Source: Owenia fusiformis
Lineage: Eukaryota > Annelida > Polychaeta > Sabellida > Oweniidae
DNA: 64,000 nucleotides
Assembly (NCBI GenBank): GCA_903813345.2
Contig: CAIIXF020000011.1
Location: forward strand, 25,166,166 to 25,230,165
Reading direction: 5' to 3'
The translations under genes and the position numbers were made by a program. Under the pieces are notes generated by a model, which ran no database searches, was not told the DNA's origin, and saw only the letters and a program-made list of their open reading frames with translations. This document shows positions 1-10,714 of the stretch, piece after piece (position 1 is the first letter of the stretch; each line of letters opens with the position of its first letter).

Positions 1-399
1 ATATGGACGTTTCGTGATTTCAGAATTTGAAGACTGAACCAAAGTAGAAATATGCATTAGTTTCACATTCGTACGCATTTCAATAACAAAATAAATATTT
101 TTAATCGATTGCACTTTACAAAAAATAATTCTTGTGTAAAATTATCCGTTGCAAATACAGCTCGATGGATTCCGAATGTGGTATAATTAGTCTTCACAAA
201 ATTGATATACGGGGGCCCAAAAGTTTTGAACGCCCTGCTATTTTTTAATGAACGTGAAACTTTCAAATAATAAAGAACAACTTATATGTTTCACCGAAAA
301 ATAATTTATTTTGGGTACTTTTTTAAATAGCTTTGAAAAAGTAGATCCAGCCAATCGGAATAAATGAATATAATTATTTCTAAATCATACCAATGTCTA

Positions 400-1690
400 C
401 AATGAGTAAAACAGTTTAGTGTAACTTTAAAAAAACCAAAAGTTGTAAATCATTTATCATAATGACATCACAATAGGAGTATTTACTTATATTAGTGACT
501 TCAATATTTATAAACCTTTGTCTGATATGAGACATACATGACAACATACCGTATGTACTGAGGAAACACTTTTCTTGCGACTCATTCATCATTGATCAGG
601 ATAAAAAGTTGTTTCACCTCTCCCGAGACTAGCATAAAAGATGTTAGTCTCAGAGCTCTTATACAGTATTTTGTGTCTATAACCACTGATACCCCAGAAT
701 CAAATGCATAACACAGTTTAGTCTAATTGTAATTATGGAAGATATCAATTTCACGGAGACCATGTAAAACAAACTGTTTCTCATTTGAAATCCGCTATTG
801 TGATGTCACAATAACACTTTAAAATTTAATATATGGAATCATTTAGGCATTATTGTTCAAGATTGATAAAAATTGGTCATTTCCACACAATTGCTATTAA
901 TAAAATATATATATTTGGATCACTGGCTGGAAATGCCCATTCCTATACGTATTTCAATCTTATTAAGGATACCTATTGCTCAACGCCCGTTTCCATGGCA
1001 ACGGTACCTGTCTTAACACTAATCCTACGTATATTAAACATCATAGACAGTTGTCAAAGCTTTGCATTGATACCAACTTTTTTCATAGGGTCAAAATACT
1101 ACTTAAGTTAAGAAATCAATAAGAATGTTACGATTATGCCGAACTGCTGATAATTTCTGTAACTCAGGCCACAATTTAAATCACCTTATAATCAGAATAT
1201 CTCAGAGAGTAAATGATCCATGTTTACAATTTATATACCAATATGATCGTGAGAGCAGCAGATTTCATTTGATATACATAAAGGTAACATTTGTAAGCAA
1301 TTATGATTACACAATCTAATGATATTTATAATTTATAAGACCAACTGTTTTTCATTCAAAATAGACCATTATGACATCACAATTATCAAAAAAGAGTAGA
1401 ATATGTATAATTTTGATATATGAAGATAAACTAAAATTCTTTCAATTCCTTAATTTTTATTTTTTCAAAGTTGCACATTGACTTAACAAGATATCCCTTG
1501 CAATGGTGCTGTACTTTTTTATTCTTATTAAGGACATCTTTTGTTCAACGCCCGTTTCCAACGGCACCTGTTCCAACAAAAAGTATTTATCACACGGCAT
1601 AGATAATTCTCTAAGCTTTGAACTGATAGTCTGATACCAAATTTTCCCATAGGGTCAGGAGAACTATTAAACTCACAATTTATTTATTTG
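400..1690. repeat. Diverged direct repeats, no gene seen
   Basis: Related blocks recur. The string caacgcccgtttcca is at 981 and 1546, each preceded by an 'attaaggac/ata' block and followed by a 'catagggtca' block. A 'gacatcacaat' motif recurs near 463, 802 (as gatgtcacaat) and 1372. The open frames here are short and not conserved between copies, so I read this as old dispersed or tandem repeat rather than coding DNA. Confidence 0.5.
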
Positions 1691-1849
1691 GCCTACTCGC
1701 CTATATCCTTTATTGCACTTCAAATCGAAATAACTTAGACTATAGTATTTTTGTTTGGAGCTCTCCAGACACAACACAACACAACGAGACACATCGGCAT
1801 TTACTTCTGACGAATTTCCCGAAATTTTTTTGTAAAGTAAATGCTGATA

Positions 1850-2060
1850 AAGGTTGTGTTTTGAAAGCTCCTAATAAATAATACAGCTTTAATGATGATT
1901 TTAAGACAAAAAATCAAAGTATTCTTATATAAACTCAGACAACATAACAAATGATGTATCATGTGCTTCTAATTAACGAAGCTCTCAAAATGGGATTGTT
2001 TGATATTTCATGCTTATAAATTAATAAAACAGTTCATATGTCCATATGATTTGTATCCTC
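1850..2060 (+). repeat. Single arm of a foldback element
   Basis: The stretch with 'gacaacataacaaatgatg', 'tgtttgatatttcatgct' and 'tccatatgatttgtatcctcc' is homologous to the left arm of the foldback at 55258-55915. Only one arm is visible here. It lies directly upstream of the candidate first exon at 2144. Confidence 0.55.
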
Positions 2061-2143
2061 CTTGGATTCGCCCAAAATTTAAACGCTCTTACATGCACGA
2101 CGGAGCGTTTCATTTACGCGGAAACGCTGTGGAGCGAAATAAA

Positions 2144-2173
2144 ATGGCGGCTAATGAAGATCCCACTATGACC
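2144..2173 (+). CDS. Candidate first coding exon A (10 codons)
   Basis: An ATG in strong start context (aaaATGGCGG) opens ten codons, MAANEDPTMT, and ends in phase 0 at a consensus donor, ACC|GTAAGT. No following exon could be assigned. The 5' UTR has the strings 'aaacgctcttac' and 'atgcacgacggag', which also occur, inverted, upstream of the ATG of candidate exon B at 3179. The two starts face each other about 1 kb apart. The protein is not recognised. It could be the start of a real gene reading rightward, or a duplicated 5'-end fragment. Confidence 0.35.
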
Positions 2174-3123
2174 GTAAGTATTGTTTCACTCGTTTTCTTA
2201 CATATCATACGTTATGGTAACATATTATTACCATTCGATGAACAATACCCCGAGCAACGATCTTATGGGCAAACTGTTATTTGCTTGATCAAAGCTCTGT
2301 AGTGTAGATCGAACGAATCTGAAGTTGACGAATTGACCACAAATTACGAATTTGCTAAAATCCCAGACCAAATCCATTACTTGTTCTCGAGAAATCGCTT
2401 GTTTTCCTCGAATCGCTCTGTCGATTTTGGGCACAATTTTAGAATCGCTCTTACCATTTTGTTTTGATGTTATTTTCATTTATTTTTGTTTAGAAGATTT
2501 TGGAATCGAATCTATCTTTCAAAAACGTGTTGTACTCGTTAGGCAAATTGAATTGTCCCATCCTGGTGTTGCAACACACGTGCAACAAGCCAGCTTAAGC
2601 CTACATTATATGATGTTATGCCTATATGTGTGCTAAAGCATAAAACTATTGATAAAAAAACAAAAAGTTAATCTTTTTTCTTTTGATGCCAAGGGGATAC
2701 AATAGATCTTTTCTTTCCCTTCCTGAAAAGGAAAGTCAAGCTAATTCCTAAACATATCTAGTCTAGTGCCACAGCGTTTACAGTTCACTGTGTTAACCAG
2801 ATAGCAGCGTTTCTTGAATATGAGAATGTCATCGTTTTTAAGACTGGATTTCCGGTCATCAAATCACAATTACGATAATGTTTGGCATGTTAAAGCTTTG
2901 GAATTTGACCAAAATATACTCTGATGCTCTAATCTTGACTCAACTAATAACATGTCTCGACAAAAAGGGTTTTGACAGGTAGAATGACAAATACGTTTAT
3001 GAATTTTGATATCTATACTGCTTCGTACAACTCTTCCTAATTGCTTCAAACGTCAAGAGCCAGCCAAGTACAACATGAATATCACACCCATCGAATGGTA
3101 TACTCGAAATATGTAACTCATAC

Positions 3124-3179
3124 CTCTTATTCCCATTATTGGGGAAATCGTCAGACGGCTCATCATTCCCACCCGCCAT
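3124..3179 (-). CDS. Candidate first coding exon B (18 codons)
   Basis: On the minus strand an ATG in strong context (aaaATGGCGG) opens 18 codons beginning MAGGNDEPSDDF and reaches the donor AG|GTATGAG in phase 2. The frame also stays open past the donor to a stop at 2997, so an unspliced 60-residue ORF is an alternative. Its N-terminus loosely resembles exon A (MAANEDP versus MAGGNDEP) and its 5' UTR shares motifs with exon A. No downstream exon was identified. Confidence 0.35.
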
Positions 3180-3980
3180 TTTTCCTACTCCGGAGCGTTT
3201 CTTTGTTTAGTTTCTGTTTCTCCGTCGTGCATGTACAGTAAGAGCGTTTGGGTTGGACACCGTGACGCATCGTCCCATTACTTCCACATTGTTACAATTG
3301 CATTTTCGCTGATATTGAGAAATCAGAGGTTGAAGTTTAGTTCTTCCTAACTTTTGAGTAGTAAAAAACTGAATTTTTATTCACGTCCATTTTGTTATTG
3401 TCTCGTATACTACATTATACTGCCCATTTAATTATAAAGAATATGACTCTTGTTCCATTTTGACTGATAAGGTACTGGATGAGCTCGGTCCATGATTTTG
3501 CCTACAGCATTGCATTTTTCTAATTATGTTGAATTTGTAAAATATATCATTTCTCATTGATTTTGAAAATAATAGGGTTTCGTTTTTCAGCATCTGTGAA
3601 TAATTGCCATTTATACCCCACTAGCTACTTTTATGAGGGGGTACAATAATCATCAATACTTTCTGTTATATACCTTCAATCACATTCATATTTCTAGTTG
3701 CTATGACAAGTTTGATCATGATTGGCCAAGTGGTTGCCATAACAACACAACTTAAGTACCAAAAATTATAAATATTTGGGATAAATCCACCAGATCTTTA
3801 AAAGGTACATGACAAAGGTAAAAAAGGCTATAACAGGGTCGGTAATTGATTAAGTTCACTGAATGAACTTTTTTTGTTACAAATAATGTCAAATCTGTTT
3901 TCTTTTGTTTGTACTACATGTATGGTGTCACGATTTATGATCTCCTTTGTTAATTACCTGCAAAGTATATTATAAGAGAT

Positions 3981-4260
3981 CGTCCCATTATTTCCACATT
4001 GTTATAACTATTAGTCAAATGATCAAAATTATATATCTGATTGGCTCTGCTGCCTACCCAAACGGATATGACAAGGTGGGCCTAAATTATTTTTCCTCAC
4101 TTTCCACTTATAACAATGTGGCACTGGATATCTCCAAAAGGAGATTAGATCCAGTGAAATGGACCTCAGATATTAATTCCTCGTGAAAAATTGAGAAAGA
4201 GAGTATACTTAACTCAAACCTGTAAAAGGTGAGTTATGACAATGTGGAAATAAAAGAACG
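3981..4260. mobile_element. Short inverted-repeat element (MITE-like)
   Basis: Inverted arms of about 29 bp: 'ttatttccacattgtta' near 3989 and its complement, with a few mismatches, near 4236. A lone arm-like copy occurs near 3268 ('atcgtcccattacttcc'). The 79-codon frame inside is an artefact of the element. Confidence 0.5.
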
Positions 4261-4727
4261 ACATGCTTACCGTATCCCAGAGTGTGCTCATACTGTATTT
4301 TTGTATGCCCGCAGTGCTAGTAAATTGCGTAATGTCTTAATGAGGTTTATCCAAAGGGACCACTAAAAAGAACAATAAGCCCAGTAGTGCTCATTTCATG
4401 CTTATGTGTTTTCAATAAAATAAAAAAAGCTCTTCAATACGCACGAACACCAACACGGTTGATTTGAAAGACATCACAGTGTATTGCAATGGAGCTCTTG
4501 TGGTGCACTCGCAACAATCCGGCGCAGTTGACACACGCGAGCAGCCGACAAGATTGTCACAGCGTAATTAGCGGTTTAAGTGCGCTTTGATGAACTGCTT
4601 TTGTTGAAAACGTGTGAGCATGTAATTTGCAACCCATGGGCTAATTGTTATTTTTCGTGATACAAAGGGGGATACTTATTATATATTATGCAATGCACTA
4701 GCCCGCGGGCAGTTCAGAAACAAAGCC

Positions 4728-4956
4728 TAATGCCTCGGTCACATTTGCTCCGATTCATCGACTGGTGCCCGGCCGATTGCAGTATTTTGTTTAAAATTGA
4801 TTTCAGAGTGACCAATTTTTTTTTTAATCATTTGTATAAGGTCTCAGGAATTAACATCTGACCTCAAATTTGAGATTAGATTGATTGATTCTGAACAAAA
4901 TACTCAATCGCCGGCCCGCCGGCCGATGAATCGATGCAAATGTGACCTAGGCATTA
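4728..4956. mobile_element. MITE family 1, copy 1 (229 bp)
   Basis: Starts TAATGCC and ends GGCATTA. Inverted termini read ggtcacatttgctccgattc on the left and its diverged complement on the right (4933-4949). Outer TA or TTA is compatible with a TA-type target duplication. Two further copies are at 28096-28243 and about 51910-52147. Confidence 0.7.
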
Positions 4957-5370
4957 GTAAAGCAGGTTAAAGGGAATATATAATTCCATGGCTATTTACT
5001 CAACTTGGATTCAACAGGTTTCTTGCAATGCGTTTTTGTTCCCCACTAAAATCCCCCTAGTTTTCTATGGGAGGTGTATAAGTTGTGGGTAGGACAAGAT
5101 ACACCACTGTGCTGAAAAGTATTTCATTTGAATTGCCTAGTTTGCCAAATCAGCCTAGTTTTTGACCTAGTAATGAAAAATCCAGGAAAAATCATCTATT
5201 TCTCTATCCAATCAATCTAAACTGATTAATTGCTGTTTGAAGAATTATTTTTACTATGAATAAATGTAGAGTACAACATATAAAGTAGAATGCTCCTGCG
5301 AGTAAAACACCTCTGTAAGTGAAAAACATTTAAAAGTCCGATAAATTGTACACATTAACCTAAATAGAAT

Positions 5371-5657
5371 CCCAAAATTTCAGTAATTTTGGTTTTTATA
5401 AGAAAACTATACTTACCTAATATGCTACTAATTGCCTTAATCCTACCATATAGCCTTTCTATGGTGAAACTTATACATGTATGTATTTCGTGACAACCCT
5501 GTCTCCGTCACGAGTCTATGACCTCAATTTTGTCCATCCTAATTACTTACAAAACCCATCTATGTAATAGGCGGGGTGGATGGGTGGGTCCTATGATTAG
5601 TAGCATATTAGGTAAGTATAGTTTTCTTATAAAAACCAAAATTACTGAAATTTTGGG
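5371..5657. mobile_element. Hairpin element built on a DIRS end
   Basis: Perfect 62-bp inverted arms at 5371-5432 and 5596-5657 enclose about 160 bp. The enclosed 5433-5545 is the inverse of 16675-16769, the right end of the DIRS element. It looks like a rearranged terminal-repeat piece next to the DIRS left end, or a small non-autonomous derivative. Confidence 0.6.
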
Positions 5658-6140
5658 ATTTTATTATGTAAACTCTTACACTTACCGTAATATGCTACTA
5701 ATTGCTGAATACACCATACTTGGTGGTGGGCCTCTTAGATTAACTTCATAGACAAACATGTAAAATTATGGTTCTCAACCAATGGCTGACAAATCGCCTT
5801 TAATCTAAACAAATTTAGAAGTTACAGGGAAAGTGTAAAGCATAAAAAACAAATGCACACTTAGTGTTTCAACTCTAATTTATTTACACTACAGCCTTTC
5901 TATGGTGGATATAATTTATATCACACGACATTAAATTTCAGTATTACATACCTAGCGAGGCATTTGTATGGAAGTCAATGGGAAAGTTAGCGAGCTATAT
6001 CCACCTATATTGCCCGATTACCCCGATATAGCCCGCTTACCTCGTTTTGATATTAGATTTCTTTAATAACCATGATAATATCATGACGTCACGTCATTGA
6101 TACAAAGTAACCATGGGAACAAAGGCATGTAATACATCAG

Positions 6141-6250
6141 TTATGTCACTATGACGTGAAATATGCCTTCGTTCTTGCCCAAATATAGAGCCTCCCAAGG
6201 TCGGCCTATATTGGGAGAACTCAGGCATATTTCACGTCATAGTGACATAA
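6141..6250. repeat. 27-bp-stem hairpin at the DIRS 3' end
   Basis: Perfect 27-bp arms at 6141-6167 and 6224-6250 (ttatgtcactatgacgtgaa and onward) enclose 56 bp and start four bases beyond the recombinase stop codon. It may be a structural element of the DIRS 3' UTR or a small inserted MITE. Confidence 0.6.
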
Positions 6251-6253
6251 CCT

Positions 6254-9031
6254 CTAAGTATTACCCGCAATAACGTGTAAGTCACTGGAAGAGTCCTTTA
6301 CTGTAATGTTTTTCAAATAAAACTTGATGAAAGTAGTAAGATTAGACCATCTTCCAGCCTTCAAAATGTCCACAGAACTAGTTTTCTTTGAGAAAGCTAG
6401 TGACGTTGCTAATGCTCTCAGTTGGTGAGCATGTACTCTAAACTTTACCGCTGAAGATTCTGGTACTGCCTGTAATGCTCGTACTACACACTGCTTGATC
6501 CATGATGATAAAGTGTTTTTGTGAATGTCTTTATTGTAACCTTTCTTATAAGACAAGAATAGGTTCTTCTGGTCTGATCTTAAATCCTTAGATCTTCTTA
6601 AGTAGACTTTCAAACTCCTGACTGGACACAAGAGACGTTCGTCAGGATCATCAGGATTTTCAAGAGCTTTTATCTCGATATCTGACAACAGATTTGCATT
6701 TCCAGTCTTGAGAAAAGTCTTGGGAACAAAGTCAGCTCTATATCCTAGATAATAAATAGCTTTGCTCAAGTTATGTGAAACTTTATCTATAGCTAAAGCA
6801 TGAATTTCACTTCTTCTTGCAGCAGACGCAAGTGAAACTAGGAACACAGTTTTCCAAGTTAAGAATTTTAAGTCTATCAATTCTATAGGCTCAAAAGGGG
6901 GTCTCATTAAACCTAGCAAAACTAGATTAAACTCCCAATTTGGCACAAGTTCTAAACATCCAGGCCTGTCTTGTTTGAAATTTTTCAGTAGATTTCCCAA
7001 CAAAGGATGGGAGCCTATATCTACACCAGAAGCATCTTTGATTGTATTACTGATGGCTGTTCTATAGCCTGCAATAGTGCTAGGCTGGAGGCCCTTTTCT
7101 TCAAATAGCCAATTGAAGAATTCTGCCACCTGTTCTACAGGGGCATTGAGACTATCTTTTTGTCTTTCACTACACCACTTAGACCAAATATTCCATCTTG
7201 AATCATACACTCTTGATGAGGAGATTCTTTGTGGTCTAGCCATGCGTTGGGCAACTTTTTCAGAAAAGCCCTTTGCTTTGAGCTGCTTGTGGATAATCTC
7301 CACGCGTGAAGATTCAACATTGATACATTGTTGTGAAACACCATCATATGTGGTTGTTTCAGCAGAGATGGAATCAATGGCAGGAGCCTGGGTACATCTA
7401 CTGATGTCTCCAGAAGACTTGTGAACCATGGCTGTTTCGGCCACCAAGGAGCAATCAGAATCATTTCCACATTCTCCTGCATTTTCAGTCTCCAAAACCT
7501 TTGTCAATATAGGAGTTGGAGGAAATGCGTAAATCCAGAGGTTCTTCCACTCTATGCTCAAGGCATCCACTTTCCAAGCTAGTGGATCGGGTACTGGTGA
7601 CACGAATAGATCGATTTTTGCATTGTGTCTTGTGGCAAAGAGATCTACATGAGGTTGACCCCATATCTTGCATATGGTTTTGAAAACCTGATGTGATAGA
7701 GACCACTCTGTTTGAATGATTTGGTTCTTTCTCGACAGGGCGTCTGCTAACACATTCAGTCGGCCTGCGATGTGTCTTACCTGAATCTTCACATTGTGAA
7801 GTTTCGCCCAGTTCAACAATCTCTTTGTTATCTGGTAAAGCACGTACGAGTGGGTACCCCCTTGATTTCTTATGTATGAAATCGCTGTCACATTGTCTGA
7901 TGCAATCATGACTGTCTGATTCACAAGATCCGTTTTGAAAGCATAAAGAGCTTTCTCTATTGCCATCAATTCCTTCACATTTATGTGAAGAGGTTGTTCC
8001 TGACGTGTCCACACGCCTGAACGTTCTATCCCGTTCATGTGTGCTCCCCATGAAATTTGGGAGCTGTCTGTAAAAAGACTGATTTGGGGTACTTTGGTCT
8101 CCAAAGGTACCCCTTCCTGTAGCTCCAATGTGGTTACCCACCACATGAGCTCTGTCTGAGTTTTGTGAGACCATTTTACTTGGTCCTCTTGATTTCCTGT
8201 CTTTTGAGACCATTTTGTCTGCAAATCGAACTGAGTTTCTCTCATGTTCAAACGGCCCAAGGGAACACATTTCTCTGCTGCGGCCAAGAGTCCTAGCACT
8301 CTTTGCCACAAACGAGCAGTTTGTGCTGGTTTTGAGAGGAATAATTGAATTTCTTTTATCAACAAGCTTATTCGCTCTCTTGTAGGTTTGATCACACCTT
8401 TTGTTAGGTCGAACTTTGACCCCAAAAACACTAAAGTCTGAGTTGGTTCTAACTCTGACTTTTCTACGTTGATCAATAGACCTAACTTTCTTATTAGATC
8501 TATCACCAGTTGAATATGGCTTTGACACAATTCTTTTGTGTCTGCTACTACGAGCCAATCGTCGATGTACTGAAAAATCTTCACATTGTGCTTCGTGTGA
8601 AGATATTGTTTTATCTGAGCCATCACTTGTGTGAATAATAAAGGTGCGATTGCCACCCCAAATGGTAGAGTCTTCCATTGGAAAACTCCTAGATCTTGAA
8701 TTGCAAACCTCAGATACTTTCGATGAGGGGCTGCAATTGGTAGGTGCAAGTACGCATCCACTAAATCCAGGGATGCAAACCACATTCCTTTTCTTAGATG
8801 CCTTTTCACTATCTCTGGTGTGTCCATTTTGAAATGTGGCACCTCCAGAAATGTGTTCAATATTGACAAATCGGTTATTAGCCTCCAATTTGCATTTTTC
8901 TTGGGCACTAAGAATACTCGACTGTAAAAGCCTACAGAGTTTATGTTCCAAACTCTCTCTATTGCTTGTTTTTGCAGGAGCAAATTTATTATGTCGGAAA
9001 TTGCTTCTTTCTTTACAGGGTTTGGAAATGT
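6254..9031 (-). CDS. DIRS pol: reverse transcriptase, RNase H, recombinase
   Basis: An open frame that starts after a TAA at 9032 and encodes the core enzymes of a DIRS element. Numbered from the TTG at 8983 (909 codons): RT motifs SLDLVDAYLHLPI (about 71-83), LPFGVAIAPLLFTQ (about 106-119) and the catalytic YIDD at 139-142; RNase H acidic residues D306, E338, D363, D414; recombinase residues R723/R724, H853-x-x-R856, W879 and nucleophile Y889. The same frame continues upstream of the TAA to about 9268 with RT N-terminal-like sequence (WQNWELIGAHRMIC), so the stop is probably a lesion. Residues about 500-565 do not resemble DIRS proteins; the expected sequence lies in another frame there (see finding). 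In such elements the recombinase inserts circular cDNA without a target duplication. This copy is unlikely to be autonomous. Confidence 0.85.
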   Translation of the reverse strand, partial: TFPNPVKKEAISDIINLLLQKQAIERVWNINSVGFYSRVFLVPKKNANWRLITDLSILNTFLEVPHFKMDTPEIVKRHLRKGMWFASLDLVDAYLHLPIAAPHRKYLRFAIQDLGVFQWKTLPFGVAIAPLLFTQVMAQIKQYLHTKHNVKIFQYIDDWLVVADTKELCQSHIQLVIDLIRKLGLLINVEKSELEPTQTLVFLGSKFDLTKGVIKPTRERISLLIKEIQLFLSKPAQTARLWQRVLGLLAAAEKCVPLGRLNMRETQFDLQTKWSQKTGNQEDQVKWSHKTQTELMWWVTTLELQEGVPLETKVPQISLFTDSSQISWGAHMNGIERSGVWTRQEQPLHINVKELMAIEKALYAFKTDLVNQTVMIASDNVTAISYIRNQGGTHSYVLYQITKRLLNWAKLHNVKIQVRHIAGRLNVLADALSRKNQIIQTEWSLSHQVFKTICKIWGQPHVDLFATRHNAKIDLFVSPVPDPLAWKVDALSIEWKNLWIYAFPPTPILTKVLETENAGECGNDSDCSLVAETAMVHKSSGDISRCTQAPAIDSISAETTTYDGVSQQCINVESSRVEIIHKQLKAKGFSEKVAQRMARPQRISSSRVYDSRWNIWSKWCSERQKDSLNAPVEQVAEFFNWLFEEKGLQPSTIAGYRTAISNTIKDASGVDIGSHPLLGNLLKNFKQDRPGCLELVPNWEFNLVLLGLMRPPFEPIELIDLKFLTWKTVFLVSLASAARRSEIHALAIDKVSHNLSKAIYYLGYRADFVPKTFLKTGNANLLSDIEIKALENPDDPDERLLCPVRSLKVYLRRSKDLRSDQKNLFLSYKKGYNKDIHKNTLSSWIKQCVVRALQAVPESSAVKFRVHAHQLRALATSLAFSKKTSSVDILKAGRWSNLTTFIKFYLKNITVKDSSSDLHVIAGNT

Positions 9032-9224
9032 TTACCAAATTGGAATTTGTGTTAGAACTGGGAACTCCCGAAAAGGAAGAAAATAACCTTCCTTCAGAAT
9101 GTTGCAAATCATTCTGTGAGCTCCTATTAATTCCCAATTTTGCCAATATTTCTGCAACCTTGCTCCTACTGGTTCCCCTGAACATCTTATTGGGAACTGT
9201 GGCAATTTTCCGACGTGGGGAGAG

Positions 9225-10496
9225 TCACTTAGGGGTACCACGACCCCGGCCTTTAGAGGACTTGGCAACTCCTCTTGAACTACCTCGGCCTCTATTTCCC
9301 CTGTTATAGCCTCTGTTACTTCCTCTTCCTCTACCTCGAAAGGAAGATTGACCTGAGTCTTTATTATCTGAAAAACCAGGTTTGTCAGATTGACTCTTCT
9401 TTGGAGCTGTATAGTCCAAAATGCGAGTCTGAGCTAAGTCAGCTTTAGCAGTTCTGAGGCTATCTTTGACATCTGGCAATTTGTTCTGGAATAATTTTCC
9501 AGAACTGCTATCTAAAGACATCAATTCCTTAGTAATACTGAAGGGGATGTCCCTGTCTGCTCTCATCCCAATGTATGAGTGCCTCCTACAAGCTACTATT
9601 TGATTCAGGAGGTATGTAGTCAGGCGATAATTATCTTCAATACACCTGCCTGCTACTTTAACAAGTGTGAGCGCTTTTTCAAGCTTCTCTTTCCAGACAT
9701 CTTCCTCCGAAGTGTTACCTTGTGCAAGTAACTCTTTAAAAAGAGGTTTCACTGTGCCTATGAACCACTCCGTATGGGATGTTGTTAGCAATTGCTCTCT
9801 TACAACTCCCTCCCAATCTGCCATTGTCTTGATGGCCAGAAAAGGTCGAGGGTTTAACTCGGACTTGGTTGTTTGACCTGTGTTACCCTGTTTTTGATTC
9901 TTGAATTTAGATGAGACTATCGTAGGAAAGTCAACATCTAATTCACAGGGTTTAACTCCAGCTTCTGAAGGTACAACTTGATATAATTTCTTATTAAGTT
10001 TAAACCGTTTGCTGTCAAAACTAGGAAAATCCTTCAAGAACGCATTTGGAGGATAATCCTTGAAAAGATGAACACCTTCAGCCAGATTGTGTTTAACACC
10101 CGGACAAAGTGGCAATTCAAGTGATTTTGGCACAATGGGTGTTTTATCCTTGACTAAAGATTTGGATTTATATGCCGATTTTGGTGTAGACAACTCACCT
10201 ATAAGATCTGGGAAGCAGTCTCTTACCATACTTACTGCTTGTGTCATTTCATCTGAAATGGACACTTCCACTGCTGGCTGTTCTTCTTCAATGTCTTCAT
10301 TTAAAGAAAAAGTTTCTTCTAGTGAAGTAGTACGTGGTACAACAGGAGGAGATGAATACATGTGATCTCTGTTCAGTTGTCTCTCATGTCTAGACATACC
10401 AGGAAAAAAATCAGTACCACGTTCTTCAAAAGAATGGCCTCCATGAGGAATGTCCGATTGCCTCATAGTAGGAATTAGAGATTGTAAAAAACGCAT
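9225..10496 (-). CDS. DIRS gag-like protein, C-terminal part
   Basis: 423 codons from a genuine ATG. The C-terminus (about residues 385-423) is an RG-rich nucleic-acid-binding tail (SFRGRGRGSNRGYNRGNRG and onward). The middle is a helical region such as EDVWKEKLEKALTLVKVAGRC. The 3' end overlaps the start of the pol-frame coding (9225-9268) in another frame, typical of compact retroelements. The ATG is unlikely to be the original gag start, because gag-like coding continues upstream in other frames (10475-10660 and 10715-11273). Confidence 0.7.
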   Translation of the reverse strand: MRFLQSLIPTMRQSDIPHGGHSFEERGTDFFPGMSRHERQLNRDHMYSSPPVVPRTTSLEETFSLNEDIEEEQPAVEVSISDEMTQAVSMVRDCFPDLIGELSTPKSAYKSKSLVKDKTPIVPKSLELPLCPGVKHNLAEGVHLFKDYPPNAFLKDFPSFDSKRFKLNKKLYQVVPSEAGVKPCELDVDFPTIVSSKFKNQKQGNTGQTTKSELNPRPFLAIKTMADWEGVVREQLLTTSHTEWFIGTVKPLFKELLAQGNTSEEDVWKEKLEKALTLVKVAGRCIEDNYRLTTYLLNQIVACRRHSYIGMRADRDIPFSITKELMSLDSSSGKLFQNKLPDVKDSLRTAKADLAQTRILDYTAPKKSQSDKPGFSDNKDSGQSSFRGRGRGSNRGYNRGNRGRGSSRGVAKSSKGRGRGTPK

Positions 10497-10714
10497 AGGA
10501 AATTTACGCGATTCTTGCGAAAAGTGTTATTTCCGACTGAAAAAGCTGATTCACCAGCATTGTCAAACTTTTGATAAGGAAGTCCGCACGATGGGACTGA
10601 ACGTGTGAAATCCACACGCTGTTGATAATCAAAGTATGCCCTTTTTTGAACCTGGGGCATATGAGTTGACGTATCATTAGAACTATGATTATCTATTCTT
10701 CGAGATTTGAATTT

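Noticed and set aside
2228-2636. Opposed 83- and 94-codon frames
   Set aside because: Possible exon between the facing first exons, but repetitive 'gagcgattc' strings, no consistent splice phase and no homology recognised.
7485-9185. 566-codon minus-strand frame overlapping DIRS pol
   Set aside because: It is a shifted reading of the RT/RNase H region with S/R/T-rich composition and no motif of a methyltransferase or other DIRS protein; conserved residues lie in the pol frame.
8836-9309. 157-codon plus-strand frame
   Set aside because: Antisense shadow of the gag/pol overlap.
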